DNA of 36,403 bases. It comes from Bradyrhizobium neotropicale (GTDB taxonomy: Bacteria; Pseudomonadota; Alphaproteobacteria; Rhizobiales; Xanthobacteraceae). Position numbers and translations under genes: made by a program. Below, one piece after another: positions 22,271-30,597 of the stretch. The stretch spans positions 1 through 36,403 of the forward strand of contig NZ_LSEF01000107.1 of assembly GCF_001641695.1 (NCBI RefSeq), read 5' to 3'. The notes under the pieces were generated by a model. That model was not told where the DNA came from and did not search any database. It worked only from the letters and a program-made list of their open reading frames with translations. The first letter of the stretch is position 1. Each line of letters opens with the position of its first letter.

Positions 22271-22317
22271 CCGCGCCAGTTGATAACCCCCCTCCCAAAA
22301 TAAGTGAAAGAGGATCG

Positions 22318-23067
22318 ATGAAGGTCTTAGTGCCGGTAAAGCGGGTGGTCGATTACAACGTCAAGGTCCGCGTCAAGGGCGATGGATCGGGCGTTGAACT
22401 CGCCAACGTCAAGATGTCGATGAACCCGTTCGACGAAATCGCGGTCGAGGAAGCGCTGCGCCTTAAGGAAGGCGGCAAGGCCACCGAGGTCGTGGTGGTC
22501 TCCATCGGACCGGCGCAGGCGTCGGAGACGATCCGCACCGGTCTCGCCATGGGCGCCGACCGCGGCATCCTGGTGAAGGCCGAGGGCGCCGTCGAGCCGC
22601 TCGCGGTCGCGAAGATCCTGAAGAAGGTTGCGGACGAAGAGCAGCCGGGCCTGATCATCCTGGGCAAGCAGGCGATCGATGACGACTCCAACCAGACCGG
22701 TCAGATGCTGGCCGCGCTGCTGGGCTGGTCGCAGGCGACGTTCGCGTCCAAGCTCGAGGTCGAAGGTTCGGACTTCAAGGTCACCCGCGAAGTCGACGGC
22801 GGCCTGCAGACCGTGAAGCTGAAGGGGCCGGCGATCGTCACCACCGACCTGCGCCTCAACGAGCCGCGCTATGCCTCGCTGCCCAACATCATGAAGGCGA
22901 AGAAGAAGCCGATCGCGGAGAAGACCGTCGCCGATTACGGCGTGGACGTCACCGCGCGTCTCGAAGTTCTCAAGACGACGGAGCCCGCGGGCCGCAAGGC
23001 AGGCGTCAAGGTCAAGGACGTCGCCGAGCTGGTGTCGAAACTCAAGAACGAAGCCGGGGTGCTCTGA
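22318..23067 (+). CDS. etfB: Electron transfer flavoprotein subunit beta
   Basis: A 249-aa beta subunit of the FAD- and AMP-binding electron transfer flavoprotein, which passes electrons from acyl-CoA dehydrogenases to ETF-quinone oxidoreductase. It begins MKVLVPVKRVVDYNVKVRV. The AMP-site segment LIILGKQAIDDDSNQTGQMLAALLGWSQ and the recognition-loop region LRLNEPRYASLPNIMKAKKKP are intact. AGAGGA precedes the ATG. Its stop overlaps the etfA start by one base (TGATG). Confidence 0.96.
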   Translation: MKVLVPVKRVVDYNVKVRVKGDGSGVELANVKMSMNPFDEIAVEEALRLKEGGKATEVVVVSIGPAQASETIRTGLAMGADRGILVKAEGAVEPLAVAKILKKVADEEQPGLIILGKQAIDDDSNQTGQMLAALLGWSQATFASKLEVEGSDFKVTREVDGGLQTVKLKGPAIVTTDLRLNEPRYASLPNIMKAKKKPIAEKTVADYGVDVTARLEVLKTTEPAGRKAGVKVKDVAELVSKLKNEAGVL

Positions 23068-24011
23068 TGACGACGCTTCTGATTGCCGAACACGACAATG
23101 CGTCGCTCAAGGACGCGACCAACAAGGCCCTGACCGCGGCTGCCGCGCTCGGCGCGGACGTCGAGGTGCTGGTCGCCGGCCAGAACGCCAAGGCCGCGGC
23201 GGACGCCGCCGCTAAGCTCGCCGGCGTGAAGAAGGTGCTGCTCGCCGATGGCGAGCTCTACGCGCACGATCTCGCCGAGCCGCTGGCCGCGCTGATCGTC
23301 TCGCTGGCGCCGTCCTATGACGCGATCGTCGCGCCCGCGACCTCGCGCTTCAAGAACGTGATGCCGCGCGTCGCCGCCCTGCTCGACGTCATGCAGGTCT
23401 CGGAGATCACCAAGGTGGTCGCCCCCGACACATTCGAGCGCCCGATCTACGCCGGCAACGCCATCCAGACGGTGAAGTCGAAGGACGCCAAGAAGGTCAT
23501 CACGGTCCGCACCTCCACCTTCTCCGCGGCGGGTGAAGGCGGCAGCGCGGCGGTCGAGAGCGTGGCTGCGTCGGCTGATCCGGGCCTGTCGTCCTTCCTC
23601 AGTGAGGAAGTCGCCAAGAGCGACCGTCCCGAGCTGACCTCGGCGAAGATCATCGTCTCCGGTGGCCGCGCCATGCAGAGCCGGGAAAACTTTGCAAAAT
23701 ACATCGAGCCGCTCGCCGACAAGCTCGGCGCCGGTGTCGGTGCCTCGCGCGCGGCGGTCGACGCCGGCTATGCGCCGAACGACTGGCAGGTCGGTCAGAC
23801 CGGCAAGGTCGTGGCCCCCGAGCTCTATGTCGCGGTGGGTATTTCCGGCGCGATCCAGCATCTGGCCGGCATGAAGGACTCCAAGGTGATCGTCGCGATC
23901 AACAAGGACGAGGACGCGCCGATCTTCCAGGTCGCCGATTACGGCCTGGTGGCCGACCTCTACCAGGCGGTTCCGGAGCTCACGGCCGAACTCGCCAAGC
24001 TCGGAAAGTAA
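23067..24011 (+). CDS. etfA: Electron transfer flavoprotein subunit alpha
   Basis: A 314-aa alpha subunit that holds the redox FAD. The C-terminal FAD domain is complete: SGGRAMQSRENF, then LGAGVGASRAAVDAGYAPNDWQVGQTGK, VAPELYVAVGISGAIQHLAGM and VAINKDEDAPIFQVADYG. It is translationally coupled to etfB, giving an equimolar dimer. A strong terminator follows, so the downstream dehydrogenase needs its own promoter or read-through. Confidence 0.96.
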   Translation: MTTLLIAEHDNASLKDATNKALTAAAALGADVEVLVAGQNAKAAADAAAKLAGVKKVLLADGELYAHDLAEPLAALIVSLAPSYDAIVAPATSRFKNVMPRVAALLDVMQVSEITKVVAPDTFERPIYAGNAIQTVKSKDAKKVITVRTSTFSAAGEGGSAAVESVAASADPGLSSFLSEEVAKSDRPELTSAKIIVSGGRAMQSRENFAKYIEPLADKLGAGVGASRAAVDAGYAPNDWQVGQTGKVVAPELYVAVGISGAIQHLAGMKDSKVIVAINKDEDAPIFQVADYGLVADLYQAVPELTAELAKLGK

Positions 24012-24022
24012 AAAACGCGATA

Positions 24023-24067
24023 AAACACCGGCCGGAGAGGTACACTCCGGCCGGTGTTTCATTTTTG
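24023..24067 (+). terminator. Intrinsic terminator after etfA
   Basis: A 15-bp perfect stem (24023-24037 with 24045-24059; core CACCGGCCGGAG/CTCCGGCCGGTG) with a 7-nt loop is followed by CATTTTTG. It starts 12 bp after the etfA stop. Confidence 0.9.
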
Positions 24068-24204
24068 AGGCGTTTTCTTTCGCGCGGGGCGCGCGGAGGG
24101 GCGCATCCAATCTAGGTTTCGAGCCCGGGTTCTGGTTAAATCGGACCTCCCGGCTCAGGGGATAGGCAGGCGCGCCTTAGCGCGCCGTTCCGGTGGATGA
24201 CATT

Positions 24205-25086
24205 ATGGCGGCAGTGATCAAGAAGGTCGGCGTGATCGGCGCGGGGCAGATGGGCAGTGGCATCGCGCATGTCGCGGCGCTGGCCGGTTTCGACGTGGTG
24301 CTCAACGACGTCTCGGCCGATCGGCTCAAGTCGGGCATGGCCACCATCAACGGCAATCTGGCGCGCCAGGTCTCCAAGAAGGTCGTCACCGAGGACGCCA
24401 AGACCAAGGCCATTGCGCGGATCGCGCTCGCCGAGAAGCTGGACGACCTCGCCGACTGCGATCTCGTGATCGAGACCGCGGTCGAGAAGGAAGAGGTCAA
24501 GCGCAAGATCTTTCACGAGCTCTGCGCGATCCTGAAACCGGAGGCGATCGTCGCCTCCGATACGTCCTCGATCTCGATTACGCGCCTTGCCGCCGCCACC
24601 GACCGGCCCGAGCGCTTCATCGGCATCCACTTCATGAATCCGGTGCCGCTGATGGAGCTGGTGGAGCTGATCCGCGGCATTGCAACCGACGATTCGACTT
24701 TCGAGGCGGCCAAGGAGTTCGTCGCCAAGCTCGGCAAGCAAGTGGCGGTTTCCGAGGATTTTCCGGCCTTCATCGTCAACCGCATTCTGCTGCCGATGAT
24801 CAACGAGGCGATCTACACGCTCTACGAAGGCGTCGGCAACGTCGAGGCGATCGACGCGGCGATGAAGCTTGGCGCCCACCATCCGATGGGCCCGCTGGAG
24901 CTTGCCGACTTCATCGGCCTGGACACCTGCCTCTCCATCATGCAGGTGCTGCATGAGGGGCTGGCGGACTCCAAATACCGCCCGTGCCCGCTGCTGGTGA
25001 AATACGTCGAGGCCGGCTGGCTCGGCCGCAAGACCCAGCGCGGTTTCTACGACTACCGCGGCGCCAAGCCGGTTCCGACGCGCTGA
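24205..25086 (+). CDS. hbd: 3-hydroxybutyryl-CoA dehydrogenase
   Basis: A 293-aa NAD(P)-dependent 3-hydroxyacyl-CoA dehydrogenase interconverting acetoacetyl-CoA and 3-hydroxybutyryl-CoA. The Rossmann motif is VGVIGAGQMGSGIAHV (8-23), the catalytic His is H142 in GIHFMNPVPLMELVE, and the C-terminal dimer domain contains HHPMGPLELADFIGLD and a final TQRGFYDY. I chose ATG 24205 over GTG 24193, which lacks a ribosome site. Its link with etfBA fits fatty-acid or butyrate/PHB metabolism. Confidence 0.94.
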   Translation: MAAVIKKVGVIGAGQMGSGIAHVAALAGFDVVLNDVSADRLKSGMATINGNLARQVSKKVVTEDAKTKAIARIALAEKLDDLADCDLVIETAVEKEEVKRKIFHELCAILKPEAIVASDTSSISITRLAAATDRPERFIGIHFMNPVPLMELVELIRGIATDDSTFEAAKEFVAKLGKQVAVSEDFPAFIVNRILLPMINEAIYTLYEGVGNVEAIDAAMKLGAHHPMGPLELADFIGLDTCLSIMQVLHEGLADSKYRPCPLLVKYVEAGWLGRKTQRGFYDYRGAKPVPTR

Positions 25087-25102
25087 TCGATCTTTTGGCG
25101 CC

Positions 25103-25192
25103 GTAGGGTGGGCAAAAGCGTAGAGCGCTTTGCCCCAATATCTCCAATCATGTGATGGAATTGATGGGCACGCTCCGCGTTGCCCACCCTAC
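25103..25192. repeat. Palindromic repeat (GTAGGGTGGGC type)
   Basis: The arms GTAGGGTGGGCAA and TTGCCCACCCTAC pair perfectly over 13 bp around about 64 bp that includes an AGCGTAGAGCGCTT patch. It lies 16 bp after the dehydrogenase stop. Confidence 0.8.
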
Positions 25193-25298
25193 TGCGGCTC
25201 TTCGTGTCGCATCCTGTCCAGGACACGAAACCGTCCGAAGTCTCCACCTCTCGTTAACTCCTCGCGCCTAGGCTGCAGCCGGTACGAGGGTTCGCGTA

Positions 25299-25493
25299 AT
25301 GGACATGATGGCAATGGTCAGCACCATGCTGGCCGCTCAGCAGGGCGCTCTCCAGTCGCAGGTATCGGCGACTGTGATGAAGCAGAACATGGATGCGGAG
25401 AAGTCCGCGGTCCTGACGCTGCTCGGCGCCGGTCAGCCCTCGCTTGCCAATGTCGGCGCGGGCGTCGGCGGCAACCTCAACGTCACGGCTTAA
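25299..25493 (+). CDS. YjfB-like putative motility protein
   Basis: A 64-aa protein starting MDMMAMVSTMLAAQQGALQSQV. It matches the short YjfB_motility pattern: helical N-terminus, VMKQNMDAEKSAVLTLL and a Gly/Asn-rich tail. The family is named for association with motility genes in some bacteria; its function is unproven and no flagellar gene is nearby. Its last 11 bp overlap the convergent tlpA gene. Confidence 0.75.
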   Translation: MDMMAMVSTMLAAQQGALQSQVSATVMKQNMDAEKSAVLTLLGAGQPSLANVGAGVGGNLNVTA

Positions 25494-26154
25494 GCGACGC
25501 GGCTGCAGGGGTCACTGCGGCCCGGATCAGCTTCAGTGCGTCGTCGCTCGCCCATTCGGCGGGCCCGGCGATCGTCGCGATCTCGCAACCTTGCGGGTCG
25601 ACCAGCACCGAGGTCGGCATGCCCAGGGCTCGGCCTATCGTCTTAAGCTCCTGAAAAACTTTGGCTTTTGGATCGCTGAAATAGCCGAGCCGGGTCAAAT
25701 TAGCCTCTTTCAGGAAATTCTTAGGCTTTTCGGGATCGCGGGTGTCGATATTGATCGCCACCACCTCGAAATTCGGACCTGCCAGCTTGCCCTGGAGCTC
25801 GTCGAGTGCCGGCATCTCCTTGCGGCAGGGCACGCACCAGGTGGCCCAGAGGTTGACCAGCAGTGTCTTGCCGCGGAAGTCGGACAGCCTTTTCGGCTTG
25901 CCGTCGGCGTCCTCGAAGGCGAGGTCTGGCAGCTTCAGCGGCGCGGTCGCCATGGTCAGCGCCGCCACCTCGCCATGGGCGAGCGGTGCGATCTTCTGCG
26001 CGGTGGTCACCGCCGCCCGGCAGGCCGGATCGCCGCTGGGCGCGCGGCTCAGGCCCAGCCCGTACAGCGCGGCAAAGCCCGCTAGGCCCCCGATCGCCAC
26101 GGTGGCGATGACGAGGGGGATGCGGCGCGTGGCGGAGGGCTTCTGTTCGAGCAT
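25483..26154 (-). CDS. tlpA: Membrane-anchored thiol:disulfide protein TlpA
   Basis: A 223-aa thioredoxin-like protein held in the inner membrane by one N-terminal helix (about 12-34) with a periplasmic domain. The active site is WATWCVPC (C107, C110). Two further cysteines, C45 and the one in DPQGCEIA, match the structural disulfide of the B. japonicum protein. There TlpA reduces ScoI and the CuA site of cytochrome oxidase during aa3 assembly. The frame starts at 26166, but I prefer ATG 26154, which agrees with the 221-aa start of the known protein. It is divergent from argH, as in B. japonicum. Confidence 0.94.
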   Translation of the reverse strand: MLEQKPSATRRIPLVIATVAIGGLAGFAALYGLGLSRAPSGDPACRAAVTTAQKIAPLAHGEVAALTMATAPLKLPDLAFEDADGKPKRLSDFRGKTLLVNLWATWCVPCRKEMPALDELQGKLAGPNFEVVAINIDTRDPEKPKNFLKEANLTRLGYFSDPKAKVFQELKTIGRALGMPTSVLVDPQGCEIATIAGPAEWASDDALKLIRAAVTPAAASLKP

Positions 26155-26271
26155 ATCGTTTGTCATCCGGTCGCAGATATGGCTATCAGGGGCCTCTTAA
26201 TACGGCTGGCCGCCGCCAGCAAACGCGCGGCACAGGCCGCACAGCGACAAGCAGGGCGTGAGCAAGGGATC

Positions 26272-27669
26272 ATGAGCAACAAGATGTGGGGCGGCCGGTT
26301 CTCGGAACGTCCCGATGAGATCATGGAGGAGATCAACGTCTCCATCGACGTCGATCGTCACCTCTTTGCCCAGGACATTGCCGCGTCCAAGGCCCACGCC
26401 GCGATGCTTGCCGCGCAGGGCATCATCACGGCCTCTGATGCGAAAAATATCGGCAAGGGTCTAGACACGATTTTGTCAGAGATCGGCAAGGGCGGCTTCG
26501 AGTTCAAGCGCGCGCTCGAGGACATCCATATGAATGTCGAGAGCCGGCTGTCCGAGCTGATCGGCCCCGCCGCCGGCCGCCTGCACACCGCGCGCTCGCG
26601 CAACGACCAGGTCGCAACCGACTTCCGCCTGTTCGTCCGCGACGTGATCGACGAGACCGACGCCGCGCTCGCCGCGTTCCAGCAGGCGCTGGTGGATCGC
26701 GCGCTGGAGCATGCCGCGACCGTGATGCCCGGCTTTACGCATCTGCAGACCGCGCAGCCGGTGACCTTCGGCCACCACCTGCTCGCCTATGTCGAGATGA
26801 CCGCGCGCGATCGCGGTCGCTTCCAGGACGCGCGCAAGCGGCTCAACGAGTCGCCGCTCGGCGCCGCTGCGCTCGCCGGCACCTCGTTTCCGATCGATCG
26901 CCACGCCACCGCGAAGGCGCTTCTCTTCGACCGCCCGATGGCGAACTCGCTCGATGCGGTCTCCGACCGCGACTTCGTGCTGGAGACCCTGTCGGCCGCC
27001 TCGATCTGCGCCGTGCACATGTCGCGGTTCGCCGAGGAGATCGTGATCTGGACTTCGCCGCTGGTCGGCCTTGTCAGGCTCAGCGACAAGTTCACCACGG
27101 GCTCCTCGATCATGCCGCAGAAGCGCAATCCGGATGCGGCCGAGCTCGTGCGCGCCAAGACCGGACGCGTCATCGGCGCGCTCAACGGGCTTCTGATCGT
27201 GATGAAGGGCCTGCCGCTCGCCTATCAAAAGGACATGCAGGAAGACAAGCAGGGCGCCATGGAGGGCTTTGCCGCACTGTCGCTCGCGATCCGCGCCATG
27301 ACGGGCATGGTCCGCGACCTCGTGCCTGACGAGGCGAAGATGAAGGCCGCCGCTGGCGAGGGCTACGCGACCGCGACCGATCTTGCTGACTGGCTTGTGC
27401 GGACGCTGAAGATGCCCTTCCGCGAGGCCCACCATGTCACCGGCCGGATCGTGGCGCAGGCCGCCAAGGACGGCGTGGCGCTCCACGAGTTGCCGCTGAA
27501 GGAAATGCAGGCGATCGAGCCGAAGATCACCAGGGACGTGCTCGGCATGCTCTCGGTCGAATCGTCGGTGAAAAGCCGCACCAGCTTCGGTGGCACCGCG
27601 CCGAAGAATGTCGCCAGCCAGGCCAAGGCCTGGGCGAGGCGGCTGGAAAAAGAGCAAAAATCGGGCTGA
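26272..27669 (+). CDS. argH: Argininosuccinate lyase
   Basis: A 465-aa enzyme of the fumarase/aspartase superfamily that splits argininosuccinate into arginine and fumarate, the last step of arginine synthesis. It begins NKMWGGRFSERPDEIMEEIN; the signature GSSIMPQKRNPD is at 277-288 with the catalytic Ser loop; HTARSRNDQVATD and GFTHLQTAQPVTFGHH are also intact. AAGG lies 4 nt before the ATG at 26272. An upstream in-frame extension to 26179 lacks homology. Confidence 0.97.
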   Translation: MSNKMWGGRFSERPDEIMEEINVSIDVDRHLFAQDIAASKAHAAMLAAQGIITASDAKNIGKGLDTILSEIGKGGFEFKRALEDIHMNVESRLSELIGPAAGRLHTARSRNDQVATDFRLFVRDVIDETDAALAAFQQALVDRALEHAATVMPGFTHLQTAQPVTFGHHLLAYVEMTARDRGRFQDARKRLNESPLGAAALAGTSFPIDRHATAKALLFDRPMANSLDAVSDRDFVLETLSAASICAVHMSRFAEEIVIWTSPLVGLVRLSDKFTTGSSIMPQKRNPDAAELVRAKTGRVIGALNGLLIVMKGLPLAYQKDMQEDKQGAMEGFAALSLAIRAMTGMVRDLVPDEAKMKAAAGEGYATATDLADWLVRTLKMPFREAHHVTGRIVAQAAKDGVALHELPLKEMQAIEPKITRDVLGMLSVESSVKSRTSFGGTAPKNVASQAKAWARRLEKEQKSG

Positions 27670-27762
27670 GAGCAAAATTTCGCTTATGTTTCATGGTCAT
27701 CCGGCTCTCGCCAGAGCGCGCCAATCTCTGTATGGTGCGCCCCGCCTAGTGGGGATCTCGTC

Positions 27763-28050
27763 GTGACGTCAAAGTTTCGCCCGGCCGGCTCGGGGTGGGC
27801 CATCATTGTCCTTAGCCTGACGGCGCTCGCGCTTGCCGGCTGCGGCCGCAAGGGTCCGCTCGACCTGCCGCCGACCGCCTCGAATGCGCCCACGGCGAGC
27901 GCTGCGCCGACGGACACCGAGATCGAAGCCCAGAGGACGCCGAGCGTGTTCAATCCCACCTACGGCGCGGACGCCGCGCCGGCGGCGGCCAAGGGCAAGA
28001 AACGACCGTTTGTTCTCGACCCGCTCCTGGACGAAAAGCCCAGCCGATGA
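27763..28050 (+). CDS. lptM: LptM-type small lipoprotein
   Basis: A 95-aa lipoprotein. The signal peptide ends in the lipobox LAGC, with C27 as the lipidated residue, followed by GRKGPLDLPP, the hallmark of LptM (YifL), which in E. coli helps mature the LptDE LPS translocon. The rest is low-complexity Ala/Pro/Thr ending in KRPFVLDPLLD. The start is GTG. It sits between argH and lysA, its usual place in Proteobacteria, 23 bp before lysA. Confidence 0.9.
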   Translation: MTSKFRPAGSGWAIIVLSLTALALAGCGRKGPLDLPPTASNAPTASAAPTDTEIEAQRTPSVFNPTYGADAAPAAAKGKKRPFVLDPLLDEKPSR

Positions 28051-28073
28051 GCTGGGGTAACTGAGCCAACGCC

Positions 28074-29339
28074 ATGAACCATTTCGACTACCGCAACGGC
28101 GTGCTGCACGCCGAGGCGGTGAATCTGTCCGAGCTTGCCGCGACCGTCGGCACGCCCTTCTATTGCTATTCGACCGCGACGCTCGAGCGCCACTATCGCG
28201 TCTTCACCGAGGCCTTTGCCGGCGAGAAGGTGCTGGTCTGCTACGCCATGAAGGCCAACTCCAACCAGTCGGTGCTGCGCACCCTGGCAAAGCTCGGCGC
28301 CGGCGCTGACGTCGTCTCGGGCGGCGAGTTGAAGCGCGCGCTGGCCGCAGGCATTCCTGGCAGCAAGATCCTGTTCTCGGGGGTCGGCAAGACGGAAGAA
28401 GAGCTGCGCGCCGCGCTCGCCGCCGACATCCTCTGCATCAACGTCGAATCCGAGCCCGAGCTCGAGCTGCTGTCGCGCCTTGCGACCGAGACGGGCAGGA
28501 CCGCGCGCATCTCCATTCGCGTCAATCCGGACGTCGATGCCGGCACGCACGCAAAGATCTCCACCGGCAAATCCGAGAACAAGTTCGGCATCCCGATCGC
28601 GCATGCCCGCGAAGTCTACGCGCGGGCGGCGAAGCTTCCGGGCATCGAGGTGACCGGCACCGACGTGCATATCGGCAGCCAGATCACCGATCTCTCCAAC
28701 ATGGAGACCGCGTTCCGCATCCTCGCCGAGTTCGTGCAGACGCTGCGCGCCGACGGCCACAACATCTCCCATGTCGATTTCGGCGGCGGCCTCGGCATTC
28801 CCTATTACATGGACCGCGAGGCACCGCCGGCGCCCGACGCCTATGCCGCCATGGTCAAGCGCGTCACCCACAATCTCGGCTGCACGCTGATGTTCGAGCC
28901 GGGCCGCATGATCGTCGGCAACGCCGGCATCCTGGTCACCAAGGTGATCTATGTGAAGCACGGCGACGGCAAGAACTTCGTCATCATCGATGCCGCGATG
29001 AACGACCTGATCCGCCCGACGCTGTATGAGGCGCATCACGACATCCTACCGGTGATGCAGCCCACCAAGGGCGCTCCGACGATCATGGCCGACGTCGTCG
29101 GCCCGGTCTGCGAGACCGGCGACTATCTCGCCCTCGACCGCACGCTGCCGACGCCGAAGCCAGGCGACCTCCTCGCCATCATGACCGCCGGCGCCTATGG
29201 CGCCGTGCAGGCCGGCACCTACAACACGCGGCCGCTGGTGCCGGAGGTGCTGGTGAAGGACGACCAGTACGCCGTGGTGCGCCCCCGCCTCGAGGTCGAG
29301 CAGCTGATCGCGATGGACAAGCCGGCGCCGTGGCTGTGA
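28074..29339 (+). CDS. lysA: Diaminopimelate decarboxylase
   Basis: A 421-aa PLP enzyme that makes lysine from meso-diaminopimelate. The PLP lysine is K60 in VCYAMKANSNQ. The phosphate and substrate motifs HIGSQITD, GGGLGIPY, EPGRMIVGNAG and VCETGDYLA are all present, and the alternative-domain tyrosine region AYGAVQAGTYNTRPLVPEV is intact. It probably shares a transcript with lptM. Confidence 0.97.
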   Translation: MNHFDYRNGVLHAEAVNLSELAATVGTPFYCYSTATLERHYRVFTEAFAGEKVLVCYAMKANSNQSVLRTLAKLGAGADVVSGGELKRALAAGIPGSKILFSGVGKTEEELRAALAADILCINVESEPELELLSRLATETGRTARISIRVNPDVDAGTHAKISTGKSENKFGIPIAHAREVYARAAKLPGIEVTGTDVHIGSQITDLSNMETAFRILAEFVQTLRADGHNISHVDFGGGLGIPYYMDREAPPAPDAYAAMVKRVTHNLGCTLMFEPGRMIVGNAGILVTKVIYVKHGDGKNFVIIDAAMNDLIRPTLYEAHHDILPVMQPTKGAPTIMADVVGPVCETGDYLALDRTLPTPKPGDLLAIMTAGAYGAVQAGTYNTRPLVPEVLVKDDQYAVVRPRLEVEQLIAMDKPAPWL

Positions 29340-29348
29340 TCACGAGGT

Positions 29349-29373
29349 GAGGGGCGGCACGGCCGCGCCCCTC
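29349..29373 (+). terminator. Possible terminator after lysA
   Basis: GAGGGGCG and CGCCCCTC form an 8-bp stem 9 bp after the lysA stop. No U-tract follows, so it may be rho-independent only weakly. Confidence 0.4.
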
Positions 29374-29379
29374 TTGGCT

Positions 29380-29541
29380 GTCGTCCTGGCGCAAGGATCC
29401 ATTACCCCAGGGAGGAGTTGCGGCGCGAAGCTGGTAACCACGAGTCTTCGCCAAACTCCTCCCTGTGATTATGGGTCCTGGATCAGTGCTCGCTATTGGA
29501 CAACGCTACGCGTTGCCAAGCGCTCGCTTGTCCAGGACGAC
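29380..29541. repeat. Palindromic repeat (GTCGTCCTGG type), long form
   Basis: The arms GTCGTCCTGG and CCAGGACGAC enclose about 140 bp with further complementary segments (GGAGGAGT/ACTCCTCC, GGATCCAT/ATGGGTCC roughly). It fills the gap between lysA and the convergent dehydrogenase gene. The same arms form a minimal copy at 30536-30561. Confidence 0.75.
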
Positions 29542-29566
29542 GCGGGGAGGGCGTTGCGCCCGAAAA

Positions 29567-30475
29567 CTACTTCCCCGCCAATCCCCTCTTCGCGCCGCCA
29601 ACCACAACCCCCGCCTTCTTCTCGATCGGCTTGATCGCCGCGGTGAAATCGGAATCGGGGCCCTCGGCGCTGATCACGGTTTCCCACAGGCGGCCGACTG
29701 CATCCGCGACCTCCATCGACAGGCCGAGCTGCTTCATCTCCTCAAGCGCGAGCCGCACGTCCTTCACCATCAATCCGGTGGCGAAACCGAAGTCGAAAGT
29801 TCGCGGCAGCACCGAGCGCGGAAATTTGTCCCGGCTCGCAGTGTTCATGCCGGAGCCGGCATTGATGACGTCGATCATCACGGCGGGATCGAGCCCGGCC
29901 TTCACGCCCATCACGACGGCTTCCGAGGTCGCCACGATCGCGGTCGCGGAGAGGAAATTGTTGGCGAGCTTCATGGTCTGCGCCGCGCCCGGCTTCTCGC
30001 CGATGAAGAACACCTTGCCGATCATGTCGAGCGCAGCCTTGATCGTCTCGAACTCCGCTTTCGGTCCCGACACCATCACCGCCAGCGTGCCCTTCTCCGC
30101 GCCGCCGACACCGCCGGAAACGGGGCTGTCGATCTGCACGATGTTGCGCGCCGCGAGCAGGGCGTGAATCTTCGCCGCCATCTGCGAGCCGACGGTCGAC
30201 AGATCAACGAAGCGCTTGACGCGCTGGCCTTCGATCACGCCGTTCGACCCCGTGGCGACCGCGAGTGACGCCTGCAGCGAGGGCAGGCTCGCCATCACGG
30301 TCTCGACCTGGTCGGCGACATCCTTCGGCGACGTCGCCGCCGTTGCGCCGCGCGCCACGACCTTGTCGACGACCTCCTTGCGCGTGTCGAATACGACGAG
30401 CCGATGCCCCGCCTCGATCAGCCGCCGCGCCATTGGGAAACCCATGTTTCCGAGGCCGATGAATCCGATGTCCAT
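29567..30475 (-). CDS. NAD(P)-dependent beta-hydroxyacid dehydrogenase
   Basis: A 302-aa 3-hydroxyisobutyrate dehydrogenase-family enzyme. The dinucleotide site is DIGFIGLGNMGFPMARRL (GxGxxG at 7-12); the substrate loop is DSPVSGGVGGAEKGTLAVMVSG (117-137); the catalytic Lys is K169 in MKLANNFL. Related enzymes act on 3-hydroxyisobutyrate, tartronate semialdehyde, glyoxylate or 2-(hydroxymethyl)glutarate; the substrate here is open. AAGGA lies 6 nt before ATG 30475. It follows a carboxymuconolactone-decarboxylase-like gene on the same strand, so the pair may be a small catabolic operon. Confidence 0.9.
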   Translation of the reverse strand: MDIGFIGLGNMGFPMARRLIEAGHRLVVFDTRKEVVDKVVARGATAATSPKDVADQVETVMASLPSLQASLAVATGSNGVIEGQRVKRFVDLSTVGSQMAAKIHALLAARNIVQIDSPVSGGVGGAEKGTLAVMVSGPKAEFETIKAALDMIGKVFFIGEKPGAAQTMKLANNFLSATAIVATSEAVVMGVKAGLDPAVMIDVINAGSGMNTASRDKFPRSVLPRTFDFGFATGLMVKDVRLALEEMKQLGLSMEVADAVGRLWETVISAEGPDSDFTAAIKPIEKKAGVVVGGAKRGLAGK

Positions 30476-30535
30476 GGTGTTTCCTTGTTGGTTGTTGTTC
30501 GTTGTTGAAGCGGGGCTGCGCGCCACACCCTCGGT

Positions 30536-30561
30536 GTCGTCCTGGCGAAAGCCAGGACGAC
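30536..30561. repeat. Palindromic repeat (GTCGTCCTGG type), minimal form
   Basis: GTCGTCCTGGC and GCCAGGACGAC pair perfectly over 11 bp around a GAAA loop. The arms are the same as those of 29380-29541. It lies between the two catabolic genes and could attenuate their shared transcript. Confidence 0.85.
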
Positions 30562-30597
30562 GGTTGGAGGATTGTGCGTCCCCTCACTCTTGCCGCT

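Noticed and set aside
22935..24110. A 391-codon minus-strand frame opposite etfA
   Set aside because: It is a reverse-strand shadow of a highly conserved gene, rich in Arg, Gly and Asp, and it crosses the terminator hairpin.
25103..25192. A small RNA gene
   Set aside because: The strong end-to-end palindrome fits a dispersed repeat. No promoter or terminator pair is visible and relatives carry many such copies, as far as I recall.
26476..27675. A 399-codon minus-strand frame opposite argH
   Set aside because: Shadow frame; argH is intact and accounts for the codon pattern.
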